Source: Teredinibacter turnerae T7901
GTDB taxonomy: Bacteria > Pseudomonadota > Gammaproteobacteria > Pseudomonadales > Cellvibrionaceae
Direction: 5' to 3'
Assembly: GCF_000023025.1 (NCBI RefSeq)
Contig: NC_012997.1
Coordinates: 3,221,125-3,285,124 of the forward strand
DNA length: 64,000 nucleotides
Positions 17,962 through 26,358 of this stretch are shown piece after piece. How positions within the stretch are numbered: the stretch's first letter is position 1; each line of letters opens with the position of its first letter. Made by a program: the position numbers and the translations under genes. The notes beneath the pieces were generated by a model. It saw only the letters and a program-made list of their open reading frames with translations. It did not search any database and was not told the origin of the DNA.

Positions 17962-20217
17962 ATGAAACCATTCAAATTATTGTCCTCGGTTGCAGCAACA
18001 ATCGCTGCCGTGTGCCTGAGCACTGCCGCAAACGCGGGTTTTCACGTAGAAAACGGTTTGCTGTTGGATGCCAACGACAAACCTTTTGTGATGCGAGGGG
18101 TAAACCACGCGCACACATGGTATGAAGCCCGTACCCAGCAAGCGCTTATTGATATAGAAAGCGTTGGCGCAAATGCGGTGCGCATTGTGCTGAGCAATGG
18201 CGCGCACGGCGAAGGTTGGGGCCGCGACAGTGAACAGGCAGTTGCCGGAATCATCGCCCAGATGAAAGCCCTTGAAATGATCAGTATCGTCGAAGTACAC
18301 GATTCCACTGGCTATCCTGAAAAAGCTGGCGCGGCACCAATGTCAACAGCAGTCGATTACTGGCTCGACATAAAAGATGCTCTGATTGGCGAGGAAGATT
18401 ACGTCATTATCAATATCGCCAACGAGCCGTTCGGCAATACTGCCAGTGCGGATGACTGGATAGATGCGCACAAAGAGGCCATCACCCGGCTTCGCGCCGC
18501 CGGCCTCACCCACACTTTGATGGTCGATGCCGCCAACTGGGGTCAGGACTGGCAATACGTCATGCGGGATCACGCGCAGGAAATTTTTGCTCACGACCCG
18601 CTCGCCAATATTGTTTTCAGTATTCACATGTATCAGATATTCAACAATCGACAAGCAGTCGACAGCTACCTGAAAACTTTTGTCGAGGATTACAAGCTAC
18701 CACTGGTAGTGGGTGAGTTTGGCGCGGATCATGGTGGCGAGGACGTCGATGAAGCATCAATCCTCGAACTCTGCGAGCTGTACAACCTCGGCTATCTCGG
18801 CTGGTCCTGGTCTGGCAACAGTGGCGGCGTTGAGTCGCTCGATATCACCCTTAACTACGATGTAAACGATCTCAGTCCCTGGGGTGATTTTCTTATCAAC
18901 AGTGCGTACGGTATTCGCAACACGGCGCAAACAGCCTCGGTGTTCACTAACGGACAGATCAGCTATGCCCCCAAAGCGATTGATTTTAATATCACCACTC
19001 TCGCTGATACAGCTGCGCAGATTGTTCTTTCTGGAACCGACCTGGATGGCGTAATCACTGACAGCACCATTACCAACGCACCTTTAAATGGCACGCTGCT
19101 CGGCTCAGGCGTTGAACTGACTTATTTACCCGCCGGAGGCTACTCGGGTCTCGACCCGTTTACCTACACCCTGACCGACAACGCAGGGCTCGAATCGAAT
19201 TCAGCAACTGGCACCGTGATAGTTGCGGATGCTGGCGGAGCCAATGGCGCTCCGCTGTGCGACGTAGAGTTCGTCCGAGTGGAAGAGTGGGACAAAGGCT
19301 CGCATTTACAGCTAATACTTAACAATAATGGCGCCGCGAGCATTGCCGGCTACGACCTCAGCTGGGACGTCGCTCCCAGTGAAACCTTGAGTGGGGGTTA
19401 TAACGCTACAAGTTACAGCCAAACCGGAAATACCATTACGGCGCATGTTGCAGCCGGTCATTTCAACGGCACCTTGGCGCCAGGCGCAGCTGCCACTCTG
19501 GACTATCAAATCAGCAAAGCCGGAGGCCTCGCTCTTCAACCTGCCTATTATCGCCTAAACAACTATATCTGCGCGGATGCTGGGTTCACGCCGACGAGCA
19601 CCAGCTCTTCATCCAGCTCAAGCTCGAGTAACAGTTCCAGCTCATCCAGCAACTCATCTAGCAGTAGCTCGTCTAGCAGTAGCTCGTCTAACAGTAGCTC
19701 GTCTAACAGTAGCTCGTCTAACAGTAGCTCGTCTAACAGCTCCAGTTCGTCGAGCTCGTCATCAAGCAGCTCGGGTGGCAGTTGCGTCGAAATGTGCCAG
19801 TGGTATCAAGACCCGCTGCGACCTCTTTGCACTCAGCAGGATTCAGGCTGGGGATGGGAAAACAATCAGAGCTGTATCGGCCGAACCACCTGTGCAAGCC
19901 AGAGTGGTTCCGGCGGGATTGTTTCCAACTGTACTGGAAGTAGCAGCTCCAGCTCGTCCAGTTCGTCCAGTTCGTCCAGTTCGTCCAGTTCGTCCAGCTC
20001 TTCGAATTCATCGAGTTCTTCGAGTTCTAGCACGACCTCATCATCGACAAGTTCGAGCAGTAGTTCGTCCACGAGTAGTTCCAGTTCTGGCGGCGGACAG
20101 CAGTGCAATTGGTACGGTTGGATTGTGCCTGTTTGCGCATTTAGCGATCAAGGTTGGGGCAACGAAAATGGCCAGACCTGTGTTGGCGCTAGCACTTGCA
20201 CAAACATAATTGAATAA
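17962..20217 (+). CDS. GH5_8 endo-beta-1,4-mannanase with Ig-like, CBM2-like and two CBM10 modules
   Basis: 751 residues from ATG 17962 (AAGGA 7 nt upstream); an earlier in-frame start at 17773 lies inside the terminator region and is unlikely. Signal peptide 1-26. The catalytic domain (about 27-325) matches alkaline mannanases of GH5 subfamily 8: MRGVNHAHTWY, RIVLSNGAHGEGWG, ANEPFG with acid/base E155 and GEFGADHGG with nucleophile E252. Next are a cadherin/Ig-like domain (about 330-420) and a CBM2-like domain (431-535; NGTLAPGAAATLDYQI) in which one usual tryptophan is replaced. Polyserine linkers with Asn lead to two CBM10 modules (607-660 and 714-751). The enzyme would cut mannan in wood hemicellulose. 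The linkers are unusually repetitive in DNA. Confidence 0.92.
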   Translation: MKPFKLLSSVAATIAAVCLSTAANAGFHVENGLLLDANDKPFVMRGVNHAHTWYEARTQQALIDIESVGANAVRIVLSNGAHGEGWGRDSEQAVAGIIAQMKALEMISIVEVHDSTGYPEKAGAAPMSTAVDYWLDIKDALIGEEDYVIINIANEPFGNTASADDWIDAHKEAITRLRAAGLTHTLMVDAANWGQDWQYVMRDHAQEIFAHDPLANIVFSIHMYQIFNNRQAVDSYLKTFVEDYKLPLVVGEFGADHGGEDVDEASILELCELYNLGYLGWSWSGNSGGVESLDITLNYDVNDLSPWGDFLINSAYGIRNTAQTASVFTNGQISYAPKAIDFNITTLADTAAQIVLSGTDLDGVITDSTITNAPLNGTLLGSGVELTYLPAGGYSGLDPFTYTLTDNAGLESNSATGTVIVADAGGANGAPLCDVEFVRVEEWDKGSHLQLILNNNGAASIAGYDLSWDVAPSETLSGGYNATSYSQTGNTITAHVAAGHFNGTLAPGAAATLDYQISKAGGLALQPAYYRLNNYICADAGFTPTSTSSSSSSSSSNSSSSSSNSSSSSSSSSSSSNSSSSNSSSSNSSSSNSSSSSSSSSSSSGGSCVEMCQWYQDPLRPLCTQQDSGWGWENNQSCIGRTTCASQSGSGGIVSNCTGSSSSSSSSSSSSSSSSSSSSSSNSSSSSSSSTTSSSTSSSSSSSTSSSSSGGGQQCNWYGWIVPVCAFSDQGWGNENGQTCVGASTCTNIIE
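19663..19737 (+). repeat. Five tandem 15-nt repeats in a mannanase linker
   Basis: The unit AGTAGCTCGTCTAAC (first copy ends AGC) occurs five times without gap and encodes Ser-Ser-Ser-Ser-Asn. Nearby linkers use mixed serine codons, so this looks like recent expansion. Confidence 0.85.
19954..19998 (+). repeat. Five tandem 9-nt repeats in the second mannanase linker
   Basis: The unit TCGTCCAGT occurs five times (last copy ends AGC), in frame within the polyserine linker between the two CBM10 modules. Whole-unit gains or losses would change linker length without a frameshift. Confidence 0.8.
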
Positions 20218-20867
20218 CCCCCTGTACAGCTATAGCAATATTCGCAATCAAAACCTGTAAAAACAGCGCGCACCACCAAAGGTGCGCCTGTTCAAGTTCG
20301 CAAAAATAACATTTTTTATGATTATTTTTTAATATTCAGCGTAGCCGCTGCTTATCTTTATACCGATCTGTGCAAATTTAAGTTTTATTTTCCGCAAAAA
20401 TAGTTCAGTAAAACGCATTTCGAGAGAATTTACCTTCTTTTTGCAAAATTAATTAAACAATAAGCATGAAATTTTTACTTTTATTTCTCACACCTTGGAA
20501 CAAGCGTATTTCATGCTTTCATCCAGCCTATTTCCGTCGAACGTCTGGAAAATCAGCACTTATTCACAGTAAGACGGAAACTCAACTCCTTTTACATGTT
20601 AAACAGTGACGCGCTACTCGGTTTAAGCGGTAGCAAATCCTATCTTCGAATCTCCATTTCCTCTCCCATCTCATAAAAAGGTTACATTTTTCGCTGAAAA
20701 TTTCATGGTTAAGACTTAATCAAAACTATCCAAAACCCCTTATTTTTCAACACTTTCAATAAATAATTGCTTTCCCTAGAATGGCCATCGCTTTGCGAGT
20801 GCGAGGTATTTCACCCAGGGCAACACTCAACCTACTAAACCCCAAAGAAAAATAACGTTAATAAGTC
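20218..20867. other. Intergenic region between mannanase and celAB
   Basis: 650 bp without a gene. A hairpin lies at 20262-20292; the rest is AT-rich and should hold the celAB promoter. A short motif GTTAAACAG followed by TGA near 20599 also occurs as GTTAAACAGGTGA near 14932, upstream of the GH9 gene, and could be a shared regulator site. This is only a hint. Confidence 0.5.
20262..20292 (+). terminator. Strong hairpin after the mannanase gene
   Basis: Arms AACAG-C-GCGCACC and GGTGCGC-CTGTT with a 6-nt loop form a 12-bp stem with one bulge, 44 nt past the stop. No T run follows directly, so termination may be partial. Confidence 0.6.
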
Positions 20868-23800
20868 ATGGGAACATCTCTTATGATCAAATCTACACTG
20901 ACAGGTATGATTACTGCTGTTGCCGCCGCAGTTTTCACCACCTCTGCAGCTTTCGCGGATGTACCTCCGTTGACAGTGAGCGGAAATCAGGTTTTAAGTG
21001 GCGGTGAAGCAAAAAGCTTCGCTGGTAACAGCTTCTTTTGGAGCAATACCGGATGGGGCCAGGAACGTTTTTACAACGCAGAAACTGTGCGTTGGTTGAA
21101 AGACGACTGGAACGCAACCATTGTCCGCGCCGCTATGGGCGTAGACTTTGATGGCAGCTATATCCCCGAGCATGAAGACGCCGACCCCGAGGGTAACGTC
21201 GCTCGCGTACGTGCATTGGTGGATGCAGCCATCGCAGAAGACATGTACGTGATTATCGATTTTCACACTCACCACGCAGAAGATTACCAAGCCGAATCTA
21301 TCGAGTTCTTCGAAGAAATGGCCACACTGTACGGTGGGTACGACAATGTTATTTATGAAATCTATAACGAGCCCCTGCAAATCAGCTGGGACAATGTTAT
21401 TAAACCTTATGCAGAATCGGTGATTGGCGCTATCCGCGCAATCGACCCGGACAACCTGATTATCGTCGGCACGCCCACTTGGTCACAGGACGTGGACGCC
21501 GCTGCGCGCAATCCAATCACCAGCTACAGCAATATTGCGTACACCCTGCACTTTTACGCAGGCACTCACGGTTCATGGTTGCGCGATAAAGCGCGTAACG
21601 CTATGAACAGTGGTATTGCGCTGTTTGTGACTGAGTGGGGCACCGTTAATGCAGATGGCGATGGTGCGCCTGCAGTTAACGAAACTCAGCAATGGATGGA
21701 CTTCCTCAAGCAGAACAATATCTCTCACTTGAACTGGTCCGTGAGTGATAAATTGGAAGGTGCGTCTATCGTACAACCTGGCACGCCCATTAGCGGCTGG
21801 AACGCTTCTGACCTTACGGCCTCCGGCACACTGGTTAAGAACATCGTTTCCAACTGGGGCACCACAATCGGTAACGGCAGCTCCTCAAGTTCATCCAGCT
21901 CCTCTTCCAGCTCTTCAAGCAGTTCTTCTTCGAGCAGTTCCTCCTCCAGCAGCTCTTCCTCGTCAAGCAGCTCCGGATCAACTGGTGGCGGCAACTGTGC
22001 TGGAGTGAATGTGTACCCGAACTGGACCGCGCGTGACTGGTCTGGCGGCGCCTACAACCATGCGAACGCTGGCGACCAAATGGTCTATCAAAACAGCCTG
22101 TATCGTGCCAACTGGTACACCAACAGCGTGCCTGGCAGCGACGCCTCCTGGACTAGCCTTGGCGCCTGCGGAGGCAACGGAAGTACGACCTCATCCAGCT
22201 CAAGCAGCTCCTCGTCAAGCAGCAGCTCTTCTTCCAGCAGCTCCTCGTCTACTGGCGGTGGCTCCAGCTCCTCCAGCAGTTCATCTTCTTCATCGTCGTC
22301 TTCCAGCAGCTCTAGCAGCACTGGTGGCGGTCAATGTACCGAAGTGTGCAACTGGTACGGTCAGGGAACCTACCCACTGTGTAACAACACCAGTGGTTGG
22401 GGTTGGGAAAACAATCAGAGCTGTATCGGCCGTCAAACCTGTGAGTCACAGAACGGTGGCGCTGGCGGCGTGGTGAGCAACTGCACCGGTTCGAGTACAT
22501 CCAGCAGCTCCTCTTCCAGCAGTAGTTCTTCCTCAAGTAGCAGCTCCAGTTCATCCAGCAGCTCTTCATCTGGCACTGGTAGCAGTACATCTTCCAGCAG
22601 CAGCTCTTCCAGCAGCTCCAGCTCAAGTACCGGTTCCTCCGGTATGCCTGGACCACGCGTGGACAACCCCTTCGCCGCTGCGCAGAAGTGGTACATAAAC
22701 CCAATGTGGTCAGCGAGTGCTGCAAACGAACCCGGCGGCTCTGTCATTGCCAACGAACCCTCGTTTGTATGGATGGACCGTATCGGCGCAATCGAAGGGC
22801 CTGCTGACGGTATGGGCCTGCGCGACCACTTGAACGAAGCCCTTGCACAAGGCGCCGACCTGTTCATGTTTGTTGTGTACGACCTGCCAAACCGTGACTG
22901 TGCTGCACTCGCCTCCAACGGTGAACTGCGCATCTCCGAAGATGGCTTCAACATCTACAAGTCCGACTACATCGCACCTATCGTTGAAATCATCAGCGAC
23001 CCTGCATACGCAGGTATCAAAATCGCTGCGGTTATCGAGGTGGACTCACTGCCTAACCTGGTTACCAATCTGAGCGAACCTGACTGTCAGGAAGCAAATG
23101 GTCCTGGCGGCTACCGCGACGGCATTCGTCACGCTATCACTGAACTGGGCAAAATCCCCAACGTATACTCCTACGTGGATATTGCACACTCAGGCTGGCT
23201 GGGCTGGAGCGACAACTTCGCGCAAGGCGTTAACCTGATTTATGAAGTGGTTGCCAACCTCGGTTCCGGCATTAACCCAATCGCCGGTTTCGTCAGTAAC
23301 TCCGCTAACTACACGCCTGTGGAAGAACCCTTCTTGCCAGACGCCAACCTGCAGGTCGGTGGTCAGCCCGTTCGCTCTTCCGATTTCTATGAGTGGAACA
23401 GCTACCTGGCAGAGAAACCCTTCGTGACCGATTGGCGTTCTGCCATGATCTCGAAAGGTATGCCAAGCTCCATCGGTATGCTGATCGATACCGCACGTAA
23501 CGGCTGGGGTGGCCCTGAGCGTCCAACTGCGCAGTCTACCTCCAACAACCTGAACACCTTCGTTAACGAATCACGTATCGACCGTCGTGAGCACCGCGGC
23601 AACTGGTGTAACCAGCCTGGTGGTGTCGGCTACCGTCCAACCGCTGCACCTTCTCCAGGTATTGATGCCTACGTTTGGGTGAAACCACAGGGTGAGTCTG
23701 ACGGTGTTTCCGATCCTAACTTCGAGATCGATCCTAACGACCCGAACAAACAGCACGACCCAATGTGTGATCCGTTCGCCAGCAACTCGTCCAACAGTGC

Positions 23801-23900
23801 ATACGGCACCGGCGCTATGCCAAATGCTCCGCACGCTGGTCGCTGGTTCCCTGAAGCCTTCCAGTTACTGCTTGAAAACGCTTACCCACCAATTAACTAG
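20868..23900 (+). CDS. celAB: Bifunctional cellulase CelAB: GH5 - CBM5 - CBM10 - GH6
   Basis: 1010 residues, secreted. A second ATG at 20883 has the better ribosome site (GGGA), but the 20868 start gives the length I recall for the published CelAB. After the signal peptide (to about residue 30) come a GH5 endoglucanase domain (about 31-325; acid/base E168 in IYNEP, nucleophile E256 in FVTEWG), a CBM5 (375-433), a CBM10 (488-540) and a C-terminal GH6 domain (592-1010). GH6 shows the RDC aspartate (D677), the acid aspartate in VIEVDSL (D726) and WVKPQGESDG. Long polyserine linkers separate the modules. GH5 cuts inside beta-1,4-glucan; GH6 enzymes release cellobiose from the non-reducing end or cut internally. 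The GH6 DNA is almost identical to that of the gene at 26359-28311. Confidence 0.96.
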   Translation: MGTSLMIKSTLTGMITAVAAAVFTTSAAFADVPPLTVSGNQVLSGGEAKSFAGNSFFWSNTGWGQERFYNAETVRWLKDDWNATIVRAAMGVDFDGSYIPEHEDADPEGNVARVRALVDAAIAEDMYVIIDFHTHHAEDYQAESIEFFEEMATLYGGYDNVIYEIYNEPLQISWDNVIKPYAESVIGAIRAIDPDNLIIVGTPTWSQDVDAAARNPITSYSNIAYTLHFYAGTHGSWLRDKARNAMNSGIALFVTEWGTVNADGDGAPAVNETQQWMDFLKQNNISHLNWSVSDKLEGASIVQPGTPISGWNASDLTASGTLVKNIVSNWGTTIGNGSSSSSSSSSSSSSSSSSSSSSSSSSSSSSSSSGSTGGGNCAGVNVYPNWTARDWSGGAYNHANAGDQMVYQNSLYRANWYTNSVPGSDASWTSLGACGGNGSTTSSSSSSSSSSSSSSSSSSSSTGGGSSSSSSSSSSSSSSSSSSSTGGGQCTEVCNWYGQGTYPLCNNTSGWGWENNQSCIGRQTCESQNGGAGGVVSNCTGSSTSSSSSSSSSSSSSSSSSSSSSSSSGTGSSTSSSSSSSSSSSSSTGSSGMPGPRVDNPFAAAQKWYINPMWSASAANEPGGSVIANEPSFVWMDRIGAIEGPADGMGLRDHLNEALAQGADLFMFVVYDLPNRDCAALASNGELRISEDGFNIYKSDYIAPIVEIISDPAYAGIKIAAVIEVDSLPNLVTNLSEPDCQEANGPGGYRDGIRHAITELGKIPNVYSYVDIAHSGWLGWSDNFAQGVNLIYEVVANLGSGINPIAGFVSNSANYTPVEEPFLPDANLQVGGQPVRSSDFYEWNSYLAEKPFVTDWRSAMISKGMPSSIGMLIDTARNGWGGPERPTAQSTSNNLNTFVNESRIDRREHRGNWCNQPGGVGYRPTAAPSPGIDAYVWVKPQGESDGVSDPNFEIDPNDPNKQHDPMCDPFASNSSNSAYGTGAMPNAPHAGRWFPEAFQLLLENAYPPIN
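22641..23886 (+). repeat. GH6 duplication, copy 1 (in celAB)
   Basis: About 1246 bp almost identical to 27055-28300. Differences are few, mostly third-position and concentrated at the first 200 bp and the last 30 bp. The encoded domains differ by one Ile/Val change near the start and by the last few residues. Confidence 0.95.
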
Positions 23901-23942
23901 GCGTTTCACTAAACTCAACTAACTGGTTGTAGTCAATCCCAG

Positions 23943-23975
23943 AAGCCGCGCCTTTTCAGGTGCGGCTTTTTTTTT
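23943..23975 (+). terminator. Rho-independent terminator after celAB
   Basis: Stem AAGCCGC-G-CC/GG-T-GCGGCTT with a 6-nt loop, followed by a run of T, 43 nt after the stop. Confidence 0.9.
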
Positions 23976-24121
23976 GCAATTTAATACGTGTACCGCTCGC
24001 ATTTATTACTTAAGTCTGATGAATCTGTAGGCGTGGAAGAGTAAACTACCTGCGAGCAAACCCCGTTTTTTGAGCAACGATTAACCGAAGAATAAATAAT
24101 AAAATAGATAATAATTACCAC

Positions 24122-25306
24122 ATGACTATGCCGCGCCAACAAACCAATTTCCCCAAGTATTCTTTGCAAAAATTATTGATCATTACTTTGTGCAGCGCGA
24201 CACTCGCATGCGAGAAGGTCTCGCACGGGCCGAGTACACTTTATTTTTCTGCAAAAACTATTGGACCATCTGTCAACATTTACTCAGCAGACAGCAACGA
24301 TCAAATCACAAAACGGACCGATGATGAACGCTGGAGAGATCTGGAGCTGGATGTTTCAGGAAATGGCGACCTGATATTTGTTTCCAATAGAACTGAAAAC
24401 CCGAAAATTGACATGGCCAAACGTAGTGAAAATTACGATCTCTTTTTACAAATGAAAGGCCAGCCGTTTCCCACAAAAATTTATGAAAACCCCGGACTGG
24501 AAGTTCAGCCGAAATTTAGTCCGAACGGAAAAATTATTTCGTACGTTAGTCGTAACCGCGACAATCAACAGTTATCCTTTTTAGTACCAGGCAGAGAAGA
24601 ACCACTGGTGGTACTCAGCAGCAAAGAGATAACGAGTTATGCATGGTCTCCAGATAGCTCTCAACTCGCAATTGCGTACAACGATGAGACTCACTCATAT
24701 ATTGATGTGGTTCAGACAGCTGATCAAAGCCGCAAAACACTGCAACGAATTCTTCTTGAAGGCCCGGCAGACAGCGCACCCGCCACCGATACTGACAATT
24801 TCCAGAAACAGTTCGCCTATGTCAGCTGGTCGCCCGCCGCCGACAAAATTGCTTTTATTCGTCACCCGCGCCATCGAGGTACTCGTCAGTTATGGGTGAT
24901 GCCCCTCAATGGTGAACCACAGTTAATTAGCCCACCAGAAGCTCAAGTGCAAGATGGCATAAGCTGGAACTCGGCGGGAGATCATCTACTCTACTCCGCA
25001 CTACTCGGTTACAAGTTCTATTGGGATGAAGCAAGTCAGCGCAAGATCTACGAAGGTGGGATGCATATTTTTGAATACCAGGTAGGTGGCAATAGTAAAC
25101 AACTGACCAAGCACGATCATATGTTTAAAAACCCCACTTACTCGCCAGACGAACAACAAATTGCCTACCTCTACGCGGAAGAGCTTGGTGCCCGTGAATA
25201 TCAGTTGTTTCGCATGGCACGAGACGGTTCCAACCCTGTCGAGGTGTTTAATGATGTATCGCCCATGTCCAGCCTGATCTGGCACTCGAATATTGGCGAA
25301 GAGTAA
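24122..25306 (+). CDS. TolB-like beta-propeller lipoprotein
   Basis: 394 residues with a lipoprotein signal whose lipobox ends TLAC (cysteine near residue 30). The rest is repeated WD40-like/PD40 blades of the TolB type: FSPNGKIISYVSRN, WSPDSSQLAIAYN, WSPAADKIAFIRH, WNSAGDHLLYS and YSPDEQQIAYLYA. The number of blades suggests a six- or seven-bladed propeller. Such proteins usually bind other proteins or sugars in the periplasm or at the outer membrane; no enzyme motif is seen. It lies between two GH6-carrying genes and may help display or sense the hydrolases, but this is only context. The ribosome site is weak, and an ATG two codons later is an alternative. Confidence 0.82.
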   Translation: MTMPRQQTNFPKYSLQKLLIITLCSATLACEKVSHGPSTLYFSAKTIGPSVNIYSADSNDQITKRTDDERWRDLELDVSGNGDLIFVSNRTENPKIDMAKRSENYDLFLQMKGQPFPTKIYENPGLEVQPKFSPNGKIISYVSRNRDNQQLSFLVPGREEPLVVLSSKEITSYAWSPDSSQLAIAYNDETHSYIDVVQTADQSRKTLQRILLEGPADSAPATDTDNFQKQFAYVSWSPAADKIAFIRHPRHRGTRQLWVMPLNGEPQLISPPEAQVQDGISWNSAGDHLLYSALLGYKFYWDEASQRKIYEGGMHIFEYQVGGNSKQLTKHDHMFKNPTYSPDEQQIAYLYAEELGAREYQLFRMARDGSNPVEVFNDVSPMSSLIWHSNIGEE

Positions 25307-26358
25307 ATTTGGCGAAGAGAGACATTTAATAAAACGGCAGTTACATAGACCAGCATTTACTTACATAACATGTTTATCGTTATTTGAATCGCGAAGCAAC
25401 ACAAGGCCATTAGGCGGGAAATTGAGAAAACTCTAATACGAATGAATGAGTCCTTTTCTTCAGCCAGAAAAAGAAACATGAGTCTACGCGTTTTCGGCGC
25501 CCTATAAAGCGAAAACGGCATTAAAATCATGTAATTTATGAGAAACGCTGGGTAGCGCAACGCTAAAAAATCGGCGACAATTTCGCCCATAAAAATAAAG
25601 CAGTATCCAAGTCATACTGCCAAAGCAGCGAATTCACCACCGCTGCACGTAACAAATCGCAACGTGCGTGATAGCTGCGCACCAGGCTGGCAGTCCATCT
25701 ACACTTTTCCTGGTGAAGCAAACAGGTCTAGAGGAATAAACAGAATTGTCGCTCTGTAAGCGGTAGAAGGCGGATTTCGAGCCGGCAGTGGGCGACAGCG
25801 AGAGACGTTGCTGTGCAAGAATCTGCCAATTACATTGTGTTCGAAGCGTACTTGGCTAACTTAAGGTAAAGGTAATCGCAGCACCTTCTGTTTTTTTCTA
25901 TCGCCTGAAAAAGCCAGCGAATACACAGACTGCGGTTCATAGTCCTAAGCAAGAATAATAGTTTCGACAAGCACAGTTCAGGGAATAAAAGTTCAGAGAA
26001 TAATAAAGTTCCGAGAATAAAAAATCTCCGAAAATAATAGTTCTAAGGCAAGAAGATTAGATTTTACGCGAAGCGCAGCTTACGAAGGCTCACGCTGAGC
26101 ACAGATTTCGAACATAGCTGATTTGGCGTTCCAGAGCCCTATCGTGCGAGTGGTACCCGTGACGACTTTACTTCTTGTGCAGTACTGGCTCATCCAGCTA
26201 CTCAAAGAACAACGTTACAGGTTCACACGATATCCACCTCGACTCAGTTCGAGCTTACACGAGACCAAGTGCATGTTGGTCGCGTATCACACCCTTGAGT
26301 TGCCGACAACACAAGTGGTGAATTATCACAATAAAACACTCCTTGGAGATTCTGACAT
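25307..26358. other. Long gene-free region upstream of the GH6 gene
   Basis: About 1.05 kb with no supported gene. It holds degenerate tandem repeats (25975-26057) and should contain the promoter of the gene at 26359. A 77-codon frame on the minus strand at 25357-25590 has no recognisable features. Confidence 0.55.
25975..26057. repeat. Degenerate ~16-nt tandem repeats
   Basis: Five imperfect copies of a unit like AGTTCAGAGAATAAT stand side by side in non-coding DNA (AGTTCAGGGAATAAA, AGTTCAGAGAATAATA, AAGTTCCGAGAATAAA, AAATCTCCGAAAATAAT, AGTTCTAAGGCAAGAAG). They lie about 300 bp before the GH6 gene and could be repeated regulator sites or slippage debris. Confidence 0.6.

Noticed and set aside
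25357-25590. 77-codon minus-strand frame between the TolB-like and GH6 genes
   Set aside because: Slightly hydrophobic but with no signal, family match or clear ribosome site; treated as non-coding.
25640-26040. Possible CRISPR-like array suggested by short repeats
   Set aside because: The units are about 16 nt, imperfect and have no spacers, so this is not a CRISPR array.
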